Assembly (NCBI RefSeq): GCF_023008545.1
Contig: NZ_CP095397.1
Span: 2,604,001-2,668,000 of the forward strand
Reading direction: 5' to 3'
Length of the DNA: 64,000 nt
Source of the DNA: Natribaculum luteum
Lineage (GTDB): Archaea; Halobacteriota; Halobacteria; Halobacteriales; Natrialbaceae
Part shown: piece by piece, positions 41,902 to 50,555 of the stretch
Position numbering within the stretch: the stretch's first letter is position 1
Layout of the letters: every line of letters begins with the position of its first letter
Notes under the pieces: model-generated
Seen by the model: the letters and a program-made list of their open reading frames with translations, nothing else
Databases searched by the model: none
Told to the model about the DNA's origin: nothing
Made by a program: the position numbers and the translations under genes

Positions 41902-43053
41902 ATGAACGGCAACCGCTTCGGTCGCCTCTTCCAGGTGACCACGTTCGGCGAGAGCCACGGGGAGGCGATGGGCTGTACGGTGTCGGGCTGTCCCGCCGGC
42001 CTCGAACTCACAGAGGAGGACATCCAGGAGGACCTCGACCGGCGCAAACCCGGTCAGTCGATGATCACCACGAGTCGAGGCGAGCCCGACGCGGTCTCGA
42101 TCAAATCCGGCATCCAGGACGGCTACACGACCGGGACGCCGATCGGCCTGGTGATCCAGAACAAAGACGCTCGCTCGGGCAAGTACGAACCCTTCATCAC
42201 CGCACCGCGGCCGAGCCACGGCGACTTCACCTACTCCGCGAAGTTCGGGACGCGAAACTGGGGCGGCGGCGGCCGCTCGTCGGCCCGCGAGACGGTCAAC
42301 TGGGTCGCCGCAGGCGCGATCGCGAAGAAACTGCTCGCACTCGAGGGGATCGAACTCAAGGCACACGTCAACCAGATCGGCGAGGTCGAAGCGCCCGACG
42401 TGAGCTTCGAGGAGCTCGTCGAACACAGCGAGGAGAACGACGTCCGGTGTGCACACCCCGAGACGGCCGAGAAGATGCAGGAACTGATCGAGGAGTACCA
42501 GCAGGAAGGAGACTCGATCGGCGGCAGCATCTACTTCGAGGCGCGGGGCGTTCCGGTCGGACTCGGCGCGCCGCGGTTCGACTCGCTGTCGGCGCGGCTT
42601 GGCCAGGCGATGATGGCGATTCCGGCCGCGACGGCCTTCGAGTTCGGACTGGGACGGGAGGCCCGCGAGTACACGGGCAAGGAGCGAAACGACGACTGGG
42701 AGTTCGGCCCCGGAGGCGACCCGAAACCCATCGAGAACGACCACGGCGGCATCCAGGGTGGGATCTCGAGTGGCGAACCGATCTACGGCGAGGTCACGCT
42801 CCACGCGCCAACGTCGATCCCGAAGAGTCAGCAGACGGTCGACTGGGAGACCGGCGAGGTCAAAGAAGAGAAAGTGATCGGTCGCCACGACCCCGTGTTG
42901 CCGCCCCGTGGCGTACCGGTCGTCGAGGCGATGCTCGCGCTGACGCTCGTCGACTTCATGCTGCTTTCGGGTCGCATCAACCCGGACCGCGTCGACGGAA
43001 CGCCGGGGAAGTACGATACGGACTACCACCCGAGTAATCCGCGAAACGAGTAG
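41902..43053 (+). CDS. aroC: chorismate synthase
   Basis: A 383-residue enzyme from the ATG giving MNGNRFGRLFQVTTFGESHG; the frame is open further upstream but without coding character. Signatures: GESHGEAMG at 16-24, the R-P-G/RPSHGDFTY block, RSSARET and GGISSGEPI. It removes phosphate from EPSP, using reduced FMN, to give chorismate. TATA-like tatataaac sits about 75 bases upstream, so there is a short leader. Completes the shikimate set with aroA at 39056. Confidence 0.97.
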   Translation: MNGNRFGRLFQVTTFGESHGEAMGCTVSGCPAGLELTEEDIQEDLDRRKPGQSMITTSRGEPDAVSIKSGIQDGYTTGTPIGLVIQNKDARSGKYEPFITAPRPSHGDFTYSAKFGTRNWGGGGRSSARETVNWVAAGAIAKKLLALEGIELKAHVNQIGEVEAPDVSFEELVEHSEENDVRCAHPETAEKMQELIEEYQQEGDSIGGSIYFEARGVPVGLGAPRFDSLSARLGQAMMAIPAATAFEFGLGREAREYTGKERNDDWEFGPGGDPKPIENDHGGIQGGISSGEPIYGEVTLHAPTSIPKSQQTVDWETGEVKEEKVIGRHDPVLPPRGVPVVEAMLALTLVDFMLLSGRINPDRVDGTPGKYDTDYHPSNPRNE

Positions 43054-43287
43054 CGTCGCCGATCGAAACCAGATATTCTTCCGTTCGAAGCGGACCGCTC
43101 GACTCTCGTTCAGCCGATAGTGTCTTATTTTGAACGAGATCCGTGTATATTCACATTATCAAAAACGGTCAATAGCACAAGGACGTCCATTCTTCACGAA
43201 AGATCCTTGGTAATGTATAGCAAAGGCTTTAGGTTCGGTAGAGCAAAATTCCGCATACCGCTGGCCCACAGGGCCACAACCTTACCT

Positions 43288-45189
43288 ATGAGCGACGATG
43301 AACTCATCTGGCGAATCGCAGGTGGTTCCGGAGACGGAATCGACTCGACGAGCCAGAACTTCGCGAAAGCGCTGATGCGCTCGGGTCTGGACGTCTTTAC
43401 CCACCGACACTATCCGTCACGGATTCGCGGTGGCCACACGTACGTCGAGATCCGCGCAGCAGACCACGAGGTACAGTCACGGGGAGACGGCTACAACTTC
43501 CTCCTCGCGCTGGGCGACTCCTTCGCCCGCAACCCACAGGAGGAGGCCTTCTACGGCAACGAGGAGATCAAGCCCCTCTCGGAGAACTTAGACGACATGC
43601 GCGAGGGCGGCGTCATCGTCTACGACGAGGGGCTGTTGAGCGAAGAGGACGTCGCAGAACTCGACCTCGAGAAGCGTGCCGAGGAGAACGACTGGCACGT
43701 CTATCCGCTCGACCTGCGCTCGCTCGCGAGAGAGCACGGCCGCGAGGTCATGCGCAACACCGCCGGCGTCGGAGCGACGGCGGCGTTGCTCGAGATGGAC
43801 CTAGAGCACATCGAGGACCTGATGGAAGACGCCATGGGTGGCGAGGTCCTCGAGGCCAACCTCGAGATCCTCCACGAGGCCTACGAGACGGTTCGCGACG
43901 AGTACGACTTCACGCACGACCTGCGCGCGCCCTCGGGCGAGCACGAGCGAGAGCAGGCGCTGTTGTCGGGATCGAACGCGATCGCCTACGGTGCCATCGA
44001 CGCTGGCTGTCGGTTCATCGCCGGCTACCCGATGACGCCGTGGACGGACGTCTTCACCATCCTCTCGCAGAACTTCCCCGACATGGGCGGCATCGCCGAG
44101 CAGGTCGAAGACGAGATCGCTGCCGCGGCGCTCGCACTCGGTGCGAGCCACGCCGGCGCGAAGGCCATGTCCGGGTCGTCCGGCGGTGGCTTCGCGCTGA
44201 TGAGCGAACCCCTCGGTCTCGCGGAGATGACCGAGACGCCGCTCGTCCTGGTCGAGGCGATGCGAGCGGGTCCCTCGACGGGGATGCCGACGAAGCCGGA
44301 GCAGGGCGACCTGGAACACGTCCTCTATACGAGCCAGGGCGACTCCTCGCGAGTCGTCTTCGCACCCGGCAACGTCGCGGAGGCGTACGACCAGACGCGG
44401 ATGGCCTTCCACGTCGCCTACGAGTACCAGATCCCGGTGATCGTCATCTACGACCAGAAGCTCAGCGGCGAGAACACGAACGTCGACGTGAGCTTCTTCG
44501 ACCGCGAACCCGAGCCGACACTCGGCTCGACGCTCACCGAGGAGGAACTCCGCGAGGCGGCACACGACGCCTCCGGCAAGTTCCAGCGGTTCCAGCACGA
44601 CGTCGAGGACGGCGTCAGTCCGCGCTCGTTGCCCGGTCAGAAAGACGGGCGCTACCTCGCGACGGGTAACGAACACAGTCCCGTCGGACACATCAGCGAG
44701 GACCCGGACAACCGCGTCTACCAGATGGAACGTCGCCTCGAGAAACTCGAGGCGATCCGCGAGGAACTCGACGAGGAACACGACTCCCAGCAGACGTACT
44801 TCGGCGACGAGACGGCCGACTTCGGTATCGTCACGTGGGGCTCCTCGCAGGGTGCCGTCGAGGAAGCTGTCGCCCGTCTGAACGAGCAAGGACACTCGGT
44901 AAAGGGCGTCGGCGTCTCCGACATGATGCCGTTCCCCGAAGCGGAGATGACGGAGTTCCTCGAAAGCGTCGACGAGGCGATGATCGTCGAGATGAACGCG
45001 ACGGCCCAGTTCCGTGGGCTGATGCAGAAAGAACTCGGCCGGTACGGCGAGAAGCTGAGCAGCCTGCTGAAGTACAACGGCGAGCCGTTCGAACCCGCCG
45101 AAATCGTCGAGGGCTACGAACTCAACGTCGACGGGGCGGACGAGGAACCGACCGCACAGGTACGCATCGAACCTGCCGCAGGTGACTAA
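43288..45189 (+). CDS. porA: 2-oxoacid (pyruvate):ferredoxin oxidoreductase, alpha subunit with fused gamma domain
   Basis: A 633-residue subunit from the ATG giving MSDDELIWRIAGGSGDGIDS. Residues 1-190 are the gamma domain (GSGDGIDSTSQNFAKAL, RGGHTYVEIR), and residues from about 220 are the TPP pyrimidine-binding alpha domain (GYPMTPWTDVFTIL, EQVEDEIAAAALALGASHAG). The two-subunit arrangement (this and the beta gene three bases after) is that of haloarchaeal PorAB and KorAB enzymes. The next Lrp gene resembles the gene order I recall for haloarchaeal porAB, hence the symbol; 2-oxoglutarate as substrate cannot be excluded. The 234-base AT-rich leader (43054-43287) holds the promoter. Confidence 0.88.
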   Translation: MSDDELIWRIAGGSGDGIDSTSQNFAKALMRSGLDVFTHRHYPSRIRGGHTYVEIRAADHEVQSRGDGYNFLLALGDSFARNPQEEAFYGNEEIKPLSENLDDMREGGVIVYDEGLLSEEDVAELDLEKRAEENDWHVYPLDLRSLAREHGREVMRNTAGVGATAALLEMDLEHIEDLMEDAMGGEVLEANLEILHEAYETVRDEYDFTHDLRAPSGEHEREQALLSGSNAIAYGAIDAGCRFIAGYPMTPWTDVFTILSQNFPDMGGIAEQVEDEIAAAALALGASHAGAKAMSGSSGGGFALMSEPLGLAEMTETPLVLVEAMRAGPSTGMPTKPEQGDLEHVLYTSQGDSSRVVFAPGNVAEAYDQTRMAFHVAYEYQIPVIVIYDQKLSGENTNVDVSFFDREPEPTLGSTLTEEELREAAHDASGKFQRFQHDVEDGVSPRSLPGQKDGRYLATGNEHSPVGHISEDPDNRVYQMERRLEKLEAIREELDEEHDSQQTYFGDETADFGIVTWGSSQGAVEEAVARLNEQGHSVKGVGVSDMMPFPEAEMTEFLESVDEAMIVEMNATAQFRGLMQKELGRYGEKLSSLLKYNGEPFEPAEIVEGYELNVDGADEEPTAQVRIEPAAGD

Positions 45190-45192
45190 CTC

Positions 45193-46128
45193 ATGAGTGC
45201 ATTCAACGCAATCGGAGAAGACCGCGAGATCGACCGCGACGAGTTCACGCCCGGGGTCGAGCCGCAGCCGACCTGGTGTCCGGGCTGCGGTGACTTCGGC
45301 GTCCTCAAGGCGCTGAAACAGGCGCTTCCCGAACTCGGCCTGACGCCCGACGAAGTGCTGACGGTGACCGGAATCGGCTGTTCGGGCAAGCTGAACAGCT
45401 ACCTCGACACGTACGGCTTCCACACCATCCACGGCCGGTCACTGCCCGTCGCTCGCGCCGCCAAACTCGCCAACGACGGCCTCGAAGTGATCGCCGCGGG
45501 TGGCGACGGCGACGGCTACGGTATCGGTGGGAACCACTTCATCCACACGGCGCGGGAGAACCACGACATGACCTACATCGTGTTCAACAACGAGGTCTTC
45601 GGCCTGACGAAAGGCCAGACCTCGCCCACCTCGCCGAAAGGTCACAAGTCCAAGACCCAGCCACACGGGAGCGCCAAGTCGCCGCTTCGGCCCCTGTCGA
45701 CGTCGCTGAACGCCGGCGCGACGTACGTTGCACGCACCGCTGCCGTCAACCCGAACCAGGCCAAAGAGATCATCAAGGAGGCCATCGAACACGACGGCTT
45801 CGCCCACGTGGACTTCCTCACGCAGTGTCCGACCTGGAACAAGGACGCACGCCAGTACGTCCCGTACGTCGACGTCCAGGAGTCCGAGGACTACGACTTC
45901 GACGTCCACGACCGTCGCGAGGCCGCCGAGATGATGTTCGAGACCGAGAGCGCCCTCTACGAGGGAACTGTCCTCACCGGACGCTACTACGTCAACGAGG
46001 ACCGCCCGTCCTACCAGGAGGAGAAACAGAAGCTGGGCGACGTGCCCGACGAGCCGCTGGCCGAGCGATACTTCGACGACGACTACGAGTGGGAACGCAG
46101 CTACGACCTGCTCGAGCGTCACAAGTAA
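45193..46128 (+). CDS. porB: 2-oxoacid (pyruvate):ferredoxin oxidoreductase, beta subunit
   Basis: A 311-residue subunit with the TPP-diphosphate site GGDGDGYGIGGNHF (GDG...N), the N-terminal TWCPGCGDFGVLKALKQALP block, and an EVFGLTKGQTSPTSPKG loop. Lacks a fused ferredoxin, as in halobacterial enzymes, which carry one iron-sulfur cluster in this subunit (CPGC, GCSGK, CPTW region). With PorA it converts the 2-oxoacid to acyl-CoA and reduces ferredoxin. Confidence 0.9.
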   Translation: MSAFNAIGEDREIDRDEFTPGVEPQPTWCPGCGDFGVLKALKQALPELGLTPDEVLTVTGIGCSGKLNSYLDTYGFHTIHGRSLPVARAAKLANDGLEVIAAGGDGDGYGIGGNHFIHTARENHDMTYIVFNNEVFGLTKGQTSPTSPKGHKSKTQPHGSAKSPLRPLSTSLNAGATYVARTAAVNPNQAKEIIKEAIEHDGFAHVDFLTQCPTWNKDARQYVPYVDVQESEDYDFDVHDRREAAEMMFETESALYEGTVLTGRYYVNEDRPSYQEEKQKLGDVPDEPLAERYFDDDYEWERSYDLLERHK

Positions 46129-46327
46129 CGCTGGCGAACGACCCCCGGTCGACCTCGTTTTTTGTTTCGACGACTCCTCGTCTTCGTTGATCGCGGTGAC
46201 GGTCGAACCAGCGAGATCGCACCGTCGACGCGCCGACCGCCGACTCGTTCAGAATCGCTGAAACGACGACGACAAATCGCACGACGGGCGGGGGTTTTCG
46301 GTCGAGGTGTCGGCGTTTTCGAATACA

Positions 46328-46340
46328 AAAGATATTTTTC
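46328..46340 (+). promoter_or_regulatory. TATA-like box before the Lrp gene
   Basis: The bases aaagatatttttc end about 23 bases before the ATG at 46363, in otherwise GC-rich sequence; this fits a leaderless archaeal promoter. Confidence 0.45.
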
Positions 46341-46362
46341 CGACCCGGCAAAATATAACGAC

Positions 46363-46791
46363 ATGAGTAGCCGATCTACAGAGGACCGCATCCTCGACGT
46401 TCTAGAGGAGGATGCCCAGGCGTCCTACGCCGAGATCGCAGATCGGGCGGACGTCTCGAAGCCGACGGTTCGAAAGTACATCAAACAACTCGAGGACGAC
46501 GGCGTCATCGTCGGATACTCGGCGGACGTCGACCCGAAGAAACTCTCGAGTCAGACCATCGCCATGGTCGGGATCGACGTCGCCAGCGAACGGTACGTCG
46601 AGGCGACGAAAGCCCTCAAGCAGCTCGACGAAGTCGAGGCGCTCTACAGTTCGAGCGGGGACCACATGCTGATGGCCGAAGTGCGCGCCGCCGACGGCGA
46701 CGAACTCGGTGCGATCATCTCCGAGGAAATTCTCGAGATCGACGGCGTCACCGCTGCCCACCCCTCGTTTCTGCAAGAACGACTCAAGTGA
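46363..46791 (+). CDS. Lrp/AsnC family transcription regulator
   Basis: A 142-residue regulator from the ATG giving MSSRSTEDRILDVLEEDAQA. The N-terminal helix-turn-helix (YAEIADRADVSKPTVRKYIK) is followed by the RAM ligand-binding domain (KLSSQTIAMVGIDVASERYV, EVEALYSSSGDHMLMAEVRA). Feast/famine regulators of this type respond to amino acids. Directly downstream of porB, with its own promoter, suggesting it controls this operon or amino-acid metabolism; it may correspond to haloarchaeal LrpA1, but that name is not certain. Confidence 0.88.
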   Translation: MSSRSTEDRILDVLEEDAQASYAEIADRADVSKPTVRKYIKQLEDDGVIVGYSADVDPKKLSSQTIAMVGIDVASERYVEATKALKQLDEVEALYSSSGDHMLMAEVRAADGDELGAIISEEILEIDGVTAAHPSFLQERLK

Positions 46792-46890
46792 CGTAGCGAC
46801 GACGAACCGGACCGGATCGGCACCGTCGAACTCGGCGAGCGCGTCGCCGGAAGCCCCGGAGTTTTGGCCGGTGACACCGTCTGTTCGTGT

Positions 46891-47385
46891 ATGCCGAGCT
46901 ACGAACGCGAGACGCGCGTCCGTGCCCCGCTCGAGGACGTCTGGGAGTTTCACTCACGCATCGAGGGACTCGAGGCGCTGACCCCGGAGTGGCTGGCGCT
47001 TCGCGTCGAGTCGGTGATCGGTCCCGACGGCGAGTCGAACCCGGAGATTCTCGAGGCAGGCGCGGAGGTGGCACTGTCGATGCAGCCGTTCGGCGTGGGG
47101 CCGCGCCAGCACTGGACGTCGCTGATCACGGAGCGCGAACGAACCGACGGGACGGCGTACTTTCGTGACGAGATGGTCGACGGTCCGTTCGATCGGTGGA
47201 TCCACACCCACGCGTTCTACGCCGACGGCGAGCAGACGATCGTCCGCGACCTGGTCGAGTACGAACTCCCGATGGGCGAACTCGGTGGCGCACTCGCACC
47301 GTTCTCGCGGGTCGGATTCGATCCGATGTTTCGCTACCGCCACCGGAAAACGCGGGAGGAACTCGAGGGACGTGTCCGCGCGTGA
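46891..47385 (+). CDS. SRPBCC (START-like) family protein
   Basis: A 164-residue protein from the ATG giving MPSYERETRVRAPLEDVWEF. The start, the strand-helix order, WTSLITERERTDGTAYFRDE and a C-terminal helix ending RKTREELEGRV follow the helix-grip fold of polyketide-cyclase/SRPBCC proteins, which bind hydrophobic ligands. Ligand unknown. It lies 99 bases after the Lrp gene in the same direction. Confidence 0.8.
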   Translation: MPSYERETRVRAPLEDVWEFHSRIEGLEALTPEWLALRVESVIGPDGESNPEILEAGAEVALSMQPFGVGPRQHWTSLITERERTDGTAYFRDEMVDGPFDRWIHTHAFYADGEQTIVRDLVEYELPMGELGGALAPFSRVGFDPMFRYRHRKTREELEGRVRA

Positions 47386-47534
47386 TTGTGGCTGGACGCC
47401 GTAATCGGGCGCTCGGTTGCTTCGACCGATCGTGACGGGCGACGGTGATCGCTGTACGGCATATTAACACATAATATTGTAAGCATCTACTATACGCAAG
47501 CGTTATGTAGTGCCGTTCGGTACCGTGGTACAAT

Positions 47535-47633
47535 ATGGCAAAGCAGACGATGAGAGACGTGAGTCACACACCACCGAACGGCGAGTCCGTGACGAACGTC
47601 TGGGATCGAGGTCGACGCACCGAGAACGAATAA
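47535..47633 (+). CDS. 32-residue peptide, possible small gene
   Basis: ATG to stop gives MAKQTMRDVSHTPPNGESVT and continues to RGRRTENE. It follows an AT-rich promoter-like stretch (47461-47510) in a 350-base spacer. The piece VSHTPPNGE looks like a motif I have seen in other small haloarchaeal proteins, but I cannot confirm this. Polar, no membrane helix. Confidence 0.4.
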   Translation: MAKQTMRDVSHTPPNGESVTNVWDRGRRTENE

Positions 47634-47742
47634 CGGAAGAAACACTCCTCGAATCGAACGGTCGAGTCCTACCGCAGCCTTGCGGCCGGTAGTCGACTCC
47701 CTCTGGTGCCGCGAGAAGTAGCAACGGCCTCGAGGCCGACGA

Positions 47743-48054
47743 TTACCGCCGTTCGAAACGGTGCAAGACGACGTCGGAGTCGTCGTCCCACTCGAAGTTG
47801 TCGTGTGCTCGCTCGAGGACCTGCCGGTACTCCTCGAGTCCCGACATTCCCTCGGCGCGGGCGTCGTCGTCGGTCAGGTCGCCGAGCGTGCGGTCTGTCA
47901 CCTCGACCACCTCGAACGTGACGTCGTCGATGGTGAACGTGTCGCCTTCCTCGGCGTACTGCTGGCCGCGGTGGATCTGCGTCACCTCGCCCTCGAGCGC
48001 CTGCGTTCGCATCCGATCGCTGGGCAACAGAGTGTCGGGTTCGAGTTCGCTCAT
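47743..48054 (-). CDS. ASCH-domain protein
   Basis: A 103-residue protein from the ATG giving MSELEPDTLLPSDRMRTQAL. The layout (start DTLLPS, strand EGEVTQIHRGQQYAEEGDTF, strand VTFEVVEVTDRTLGDLTDDD, ARAEGMSGLEEYRQVLER, a final VVLHRFER) is that of the ASCH fold, PUA-related domains thought to bind RNA. Complete, single domain. It converges with nothing; the stop lies about 110 bases from the 32-residue peptide. Confidence 0.75.
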   Translation of the reverse strand: MSELEPDTLLPSDRMRTQALEGEVTQIHRGQQYAEEGDTFTIDDVTFEVVEVTDRTLGDLTDDDARAEGMSGLEEYRQVLERAHDNFEWDDDSDVVLHRFERR

Positions 48055-48127
48055 GATCGTCCGTTCGGCTCGTCCGGGCAAAACCGTTGGGTTCGGGGAG
48101 GGCGCTTCCGGGAGTTTCGACCCGCCC

Positions 48128-48547
48128 TCACGTCTCGAGGACCTCGACGAGGTTGCCCTCGGGGTCGCGGAGAAACAGGATGGTCGTCCCGCTCTCGGTC
48201 GTCCGGGGCTCGCTCAGCGTCTCGACGTCCGCAGGGAGGCCGTCGTAGAAGGCCGCGACGTCGTCGACGACGAATCCGACGTGTTTCGCGCCGGGCTGGT
48301 TGATCGCGTCCGCCGTACAGTTCGACCCCTCGGGATCGTACTCGACGAGTTCGACGCGGACGCTTCCGCCGTCGAGGTGGGCGAACCTGCCCGTCGCGCC
48401 CACGACGCCGACGCCGTCGGCGAACGCCTCGCCGGAGACGGTGAAACGATCGAGGACGTCGAAGCCGAGCACGTCGCGGTAGAACGCGAGGACCTCCTCG
48501 AGGTCGGTCACGGTCACGCCGACGTGGTGGGCAGTAAGTTCGGTCAT
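48128..48547 (-). CDS. VOC (glyoxalase-like) family protein
   Basis: A 139-residue protein from the ATG giving MTELTAHHVGVTVTDLEEVL. Two beta-alpha-beta-beta-beta modules are visible: HHVGVTVTDLEEVLAFYRDV and GAKHVGFVVDDVAAFYDGLP, with LFLRDPEGNLVEVLE at the end. Metal ligand candidates are His at the first strand and Glu near the C-terminus. The family covers glyoxalases, dioxygenases and others; no substrate can be given. Confidence 0.85.
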   Translation of the reverse strand: MTELTAHHVGVTVTDLEEVLAFYRDVLGFDVLDRFTVSGEAFADGVGVVGATGRFAHLDGGSVRVELVEYDPEGSNCTADAINQPGAKHVGFVVDDVAAFYDGLPADVETLSEPRTTESGTTILFLRDPEGNLVEVLET

Positions 48548-48786
48548 GCGTGGCGTCGCGGGGGCGACCGAAAAAAACGCTTCGTCTCGAACGGCAAGGG
48601 GACTCCAGTCTGCGGCCGTCCTGATACTGCCGAACGACACGGTTCGGCCGTCGATCGTACTCGAGACGCCGCCGCTGGCTGTGACAGACGTCGAGACGCG
48701 ATCGAATGGGTACCGTCGTAGTGTGAGTTTCTCGACAGGCCGTCGATCAGAATCCCCATACGTACCGCTACTCAATACGTTACGGT

Positions 48787-49809
48787 ATGCGCCACACCTT
48801 CCTCGTCGTTATCGTCGCTGCGGGACTCGTCCTCGCGGGCTGTGCCGGGGCTCCGACCGACGCCGACGTCGATCCGACGACCGACAGCGACGGAGGGACG
48901 GGTTCGCAGTCCGATCCGGTAGACGGCGAACTCGAGATCCACCACCTCGACGTCGGGCAGGCGGACGCGACGCTGTTGATTACGCCCGCCGACGAGACGG
49001 TGCTCGTCGACACGGGCGACTGGCGAGACGACGGCGAGGACGTCGTCGCCTCCCTCGAGCGGCTTGGAATCGACAGGGTCGACCACCTCGTCACGACCCA
49101 TCCCGACGCGGACCACGTCGGCGGCCACGCGGCCGTCATCGATCACGTCGAGGCGAACGGCGACGGCGTCGGCGCGGTCTACGATCCCGGAATCGTCCGC
49201 ACGACCGCGACCTACGACCAGTACCTGGACGCGGTCGAACGCCACGACGTGCCCCTCTACGAGGTCCGGGAGGGGGACGAACTACCCATCGAGGGAATCC
49301 AGGCGACGGTACTGAGTCCGCCCGAGGGCGGGGCCGACCCCCGCGGCGACGGGATCGTGCTCGCGATCGAGTTCGGCTCGTTCAGGTACCTGACGACCGG
49401 CGACGCCGAGTCCGACGTCGAACGACGGCTCGTCGACGACTGGAGCCACGAACTCGCGGCCGACGTCTACCAGGCCGGCCACCACGGGTCGTCGACGAGT
49501 TCGACCCCGCCGTTTCTGGACGCCGTCTCGTCCGAGGTCGTCGTGATCTCGAGCGCCCTCGACAGCCAGTACGGCCACCCCCACGACGAGGTGCTCGCGG
49601 CCTTCGCCGAGCGCGGGATCGAGACCTACTGGACCGCCGTCCACGGCGACGTCGTCGTGACGACCGACGGCGAGGATGTCGACGTCGAGACGGAGCGATC
49701 GGGACCGACGGACGCTACGGCCTTGCTCGAGCGCAAGCACGAGGCCGCGTCGGCCTCGCTGGGTCGACCGCCGATTGATGTGACTGGAGTCCCTACGGGT
49801 GGCCGATGA
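48787..49809 (+). CDS. secreted metallo-beta-lactamase-fold lipoprotein (ComEC/Rec2 C-terminal-like)
   Basis: A 340-residue protein. The signal MRHTFLVVIVAAGLVLAGC ends in the lipobox LAGC. The metallohydrolase domain has the ligands in TTHPDADHVGGH, a later GDAESDVERRL, and GHHGSSTSSTPPF, the pattern of ComEC-type MBL nucleases. Unlike ComEC, there is no channel domain. It may act on extracellular DNA or another phosphoester outside the cell. It overlaps the DUF3006 gene by ATGA; the pair MBL plus DUF3006 is a known conserved neighbourhood. Confidence 0.82.
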   Translation: MRHTFLVVIVAAGLVLAGCAGAPTDADVDPTTDSDGGTGSQSDPVDGELEIHHLDVGQADATLLITPADETVLVDTGDWRDDGEDVVASLERLGIDRVDHLVTTHPDADHVGGHAAVIDHVEANGDGVGAVYDPGIVRTTATYDQYLDAVERHDVPLYEVREGDELPIEGIQATVLSPPEGGADPRGDGIVLAIEFGSFRYLTTGDAESDVERRLVDDWSHELAADVYQAGHHGSSTSSTPPFLDAVSSEVVVISSALDSQYGHPHDEVLAAFAERGIETYWTAVHGDVVVTTDGEDVDVETERSGPTDATALLERKHEAASASLGRPPIDVTGVPTGGR

Positions 49810-50075
49810 CCGAATCCGCGACCGCGGTCCTCGATCGGATCGTCGACGAACAGAAGGCGGTCTTGCTGCTCGAGTCGGCCGACCGCGTCGTCGACGAACT
49901 GGTGGTCAACGTCGAGACGCTGCCGGAAGTCGGGCGACGCGAGGGCGCGGTGTTCGACGTCTCGATCGACGACGGATCGCTCGTCGAGGCGACCTACCGA
50001 CCGGAGGAGACGCGAGAACGGCGCGAAACTGCCAGAGAGCGGTTCGACCGGCTCTCGGAGCGGCTGGACGAGTGA
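49806..50075 (+). CDS. DUF3006 family protein
   Basis: An 89-residue protein with the family pattern: ATAVLDRIVDEQKAVLLLES at the start, beta strands VVNVETLPEVGRREGAVFDV, and a charged C-terminal helix (TRERRETARERFDRLSERLD). Proteins of this family are often next to a ComEC-like metallohydrolase gene; here they overlap, so they are translated together and may interact. Confidence 0.8.
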   Translation: MTESATAVLDRIVDEQKAVLLLESADRVVDELVVNVETLPEVGRREGAVFDVSIDDGSLVEATYRPEETRERRETARERFDRLSERLDE

Positions 50076-50243
50076 TCGCGGCGGGTTCGGGTTGTCAGGG
50101 CGACGATGCGTTGCCGTCACTCACTGGAGACGCATCGATACCGCATCGACCGATCGGTCGAACGAGATAATCCTTGTGCTCACATATTCTGGATCTTTAT
50201 TACCAACCTTGATGCGTCCTGACGTGGTCGTAGCAGTAACTGC

Positions 50244-50399
50244 ATGGCATCGTTCGAAGGGACGGAGAAGACGGCCGCAATCTGCGAACAGTGTGGCTCC
50301 ATCTTCGCAGCGCGGCTGTGGCCGGACGGAACGGTTCGTCCGATCGGAACCGGAGAGAGGTGCCCCTGTGGCAGCGAGCGGTTTCGACTCGTCGAATGA
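50244..50399 (+). CDS. small zinc-ribbon protein, paralogue of 30294-30497
   Basis: A 51-residue protein beginning MASFEGTEKTAAICEQCGSI. It has Cys pairs CEQCG and CPCG around the middle WPDGTVRPIGTG, the same arrangement as the product of 30294-30497 (CDNCG, WQDGTVRPV, CGC). A TATA-like ctttatta lies about 40 bases upstream. Role unknown. Confidence 0.65.
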   Translation: MASFEGTEKTAAICEQCGSIFAARLWPDGTVRPIGTGERCPCGSERFRLVE

Positions 50400-50555
50400 G
50401 CGCGTCACGGTCGTACGGCCCGCTTGGGCACCGTAGCCTGTGTGGGCGTGTCTACTCGAGGCGAGAGCGTCGCCGAACCGGCAGGTCGTGGTCGCCGACC
50501 GACCCGGTAACAGCGTTCAAGAAGTCATAAATCCTTCCTCCGGTACCCACAAGAT

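Noticed and set aside
43228-43287. tRNA-like reading of the AT-rich leader of porA
   Set aside because: The stretch ggttcggtagagcaaaat lacks the arms of a cloverleaf; I found no tRNA gene anywhere in the window.
43801-45432. 543-codon minus-strand frame opposite porA
   Set aside because: Shadow of an unmistakable 2-oxoacid oxidoreductase subunit.
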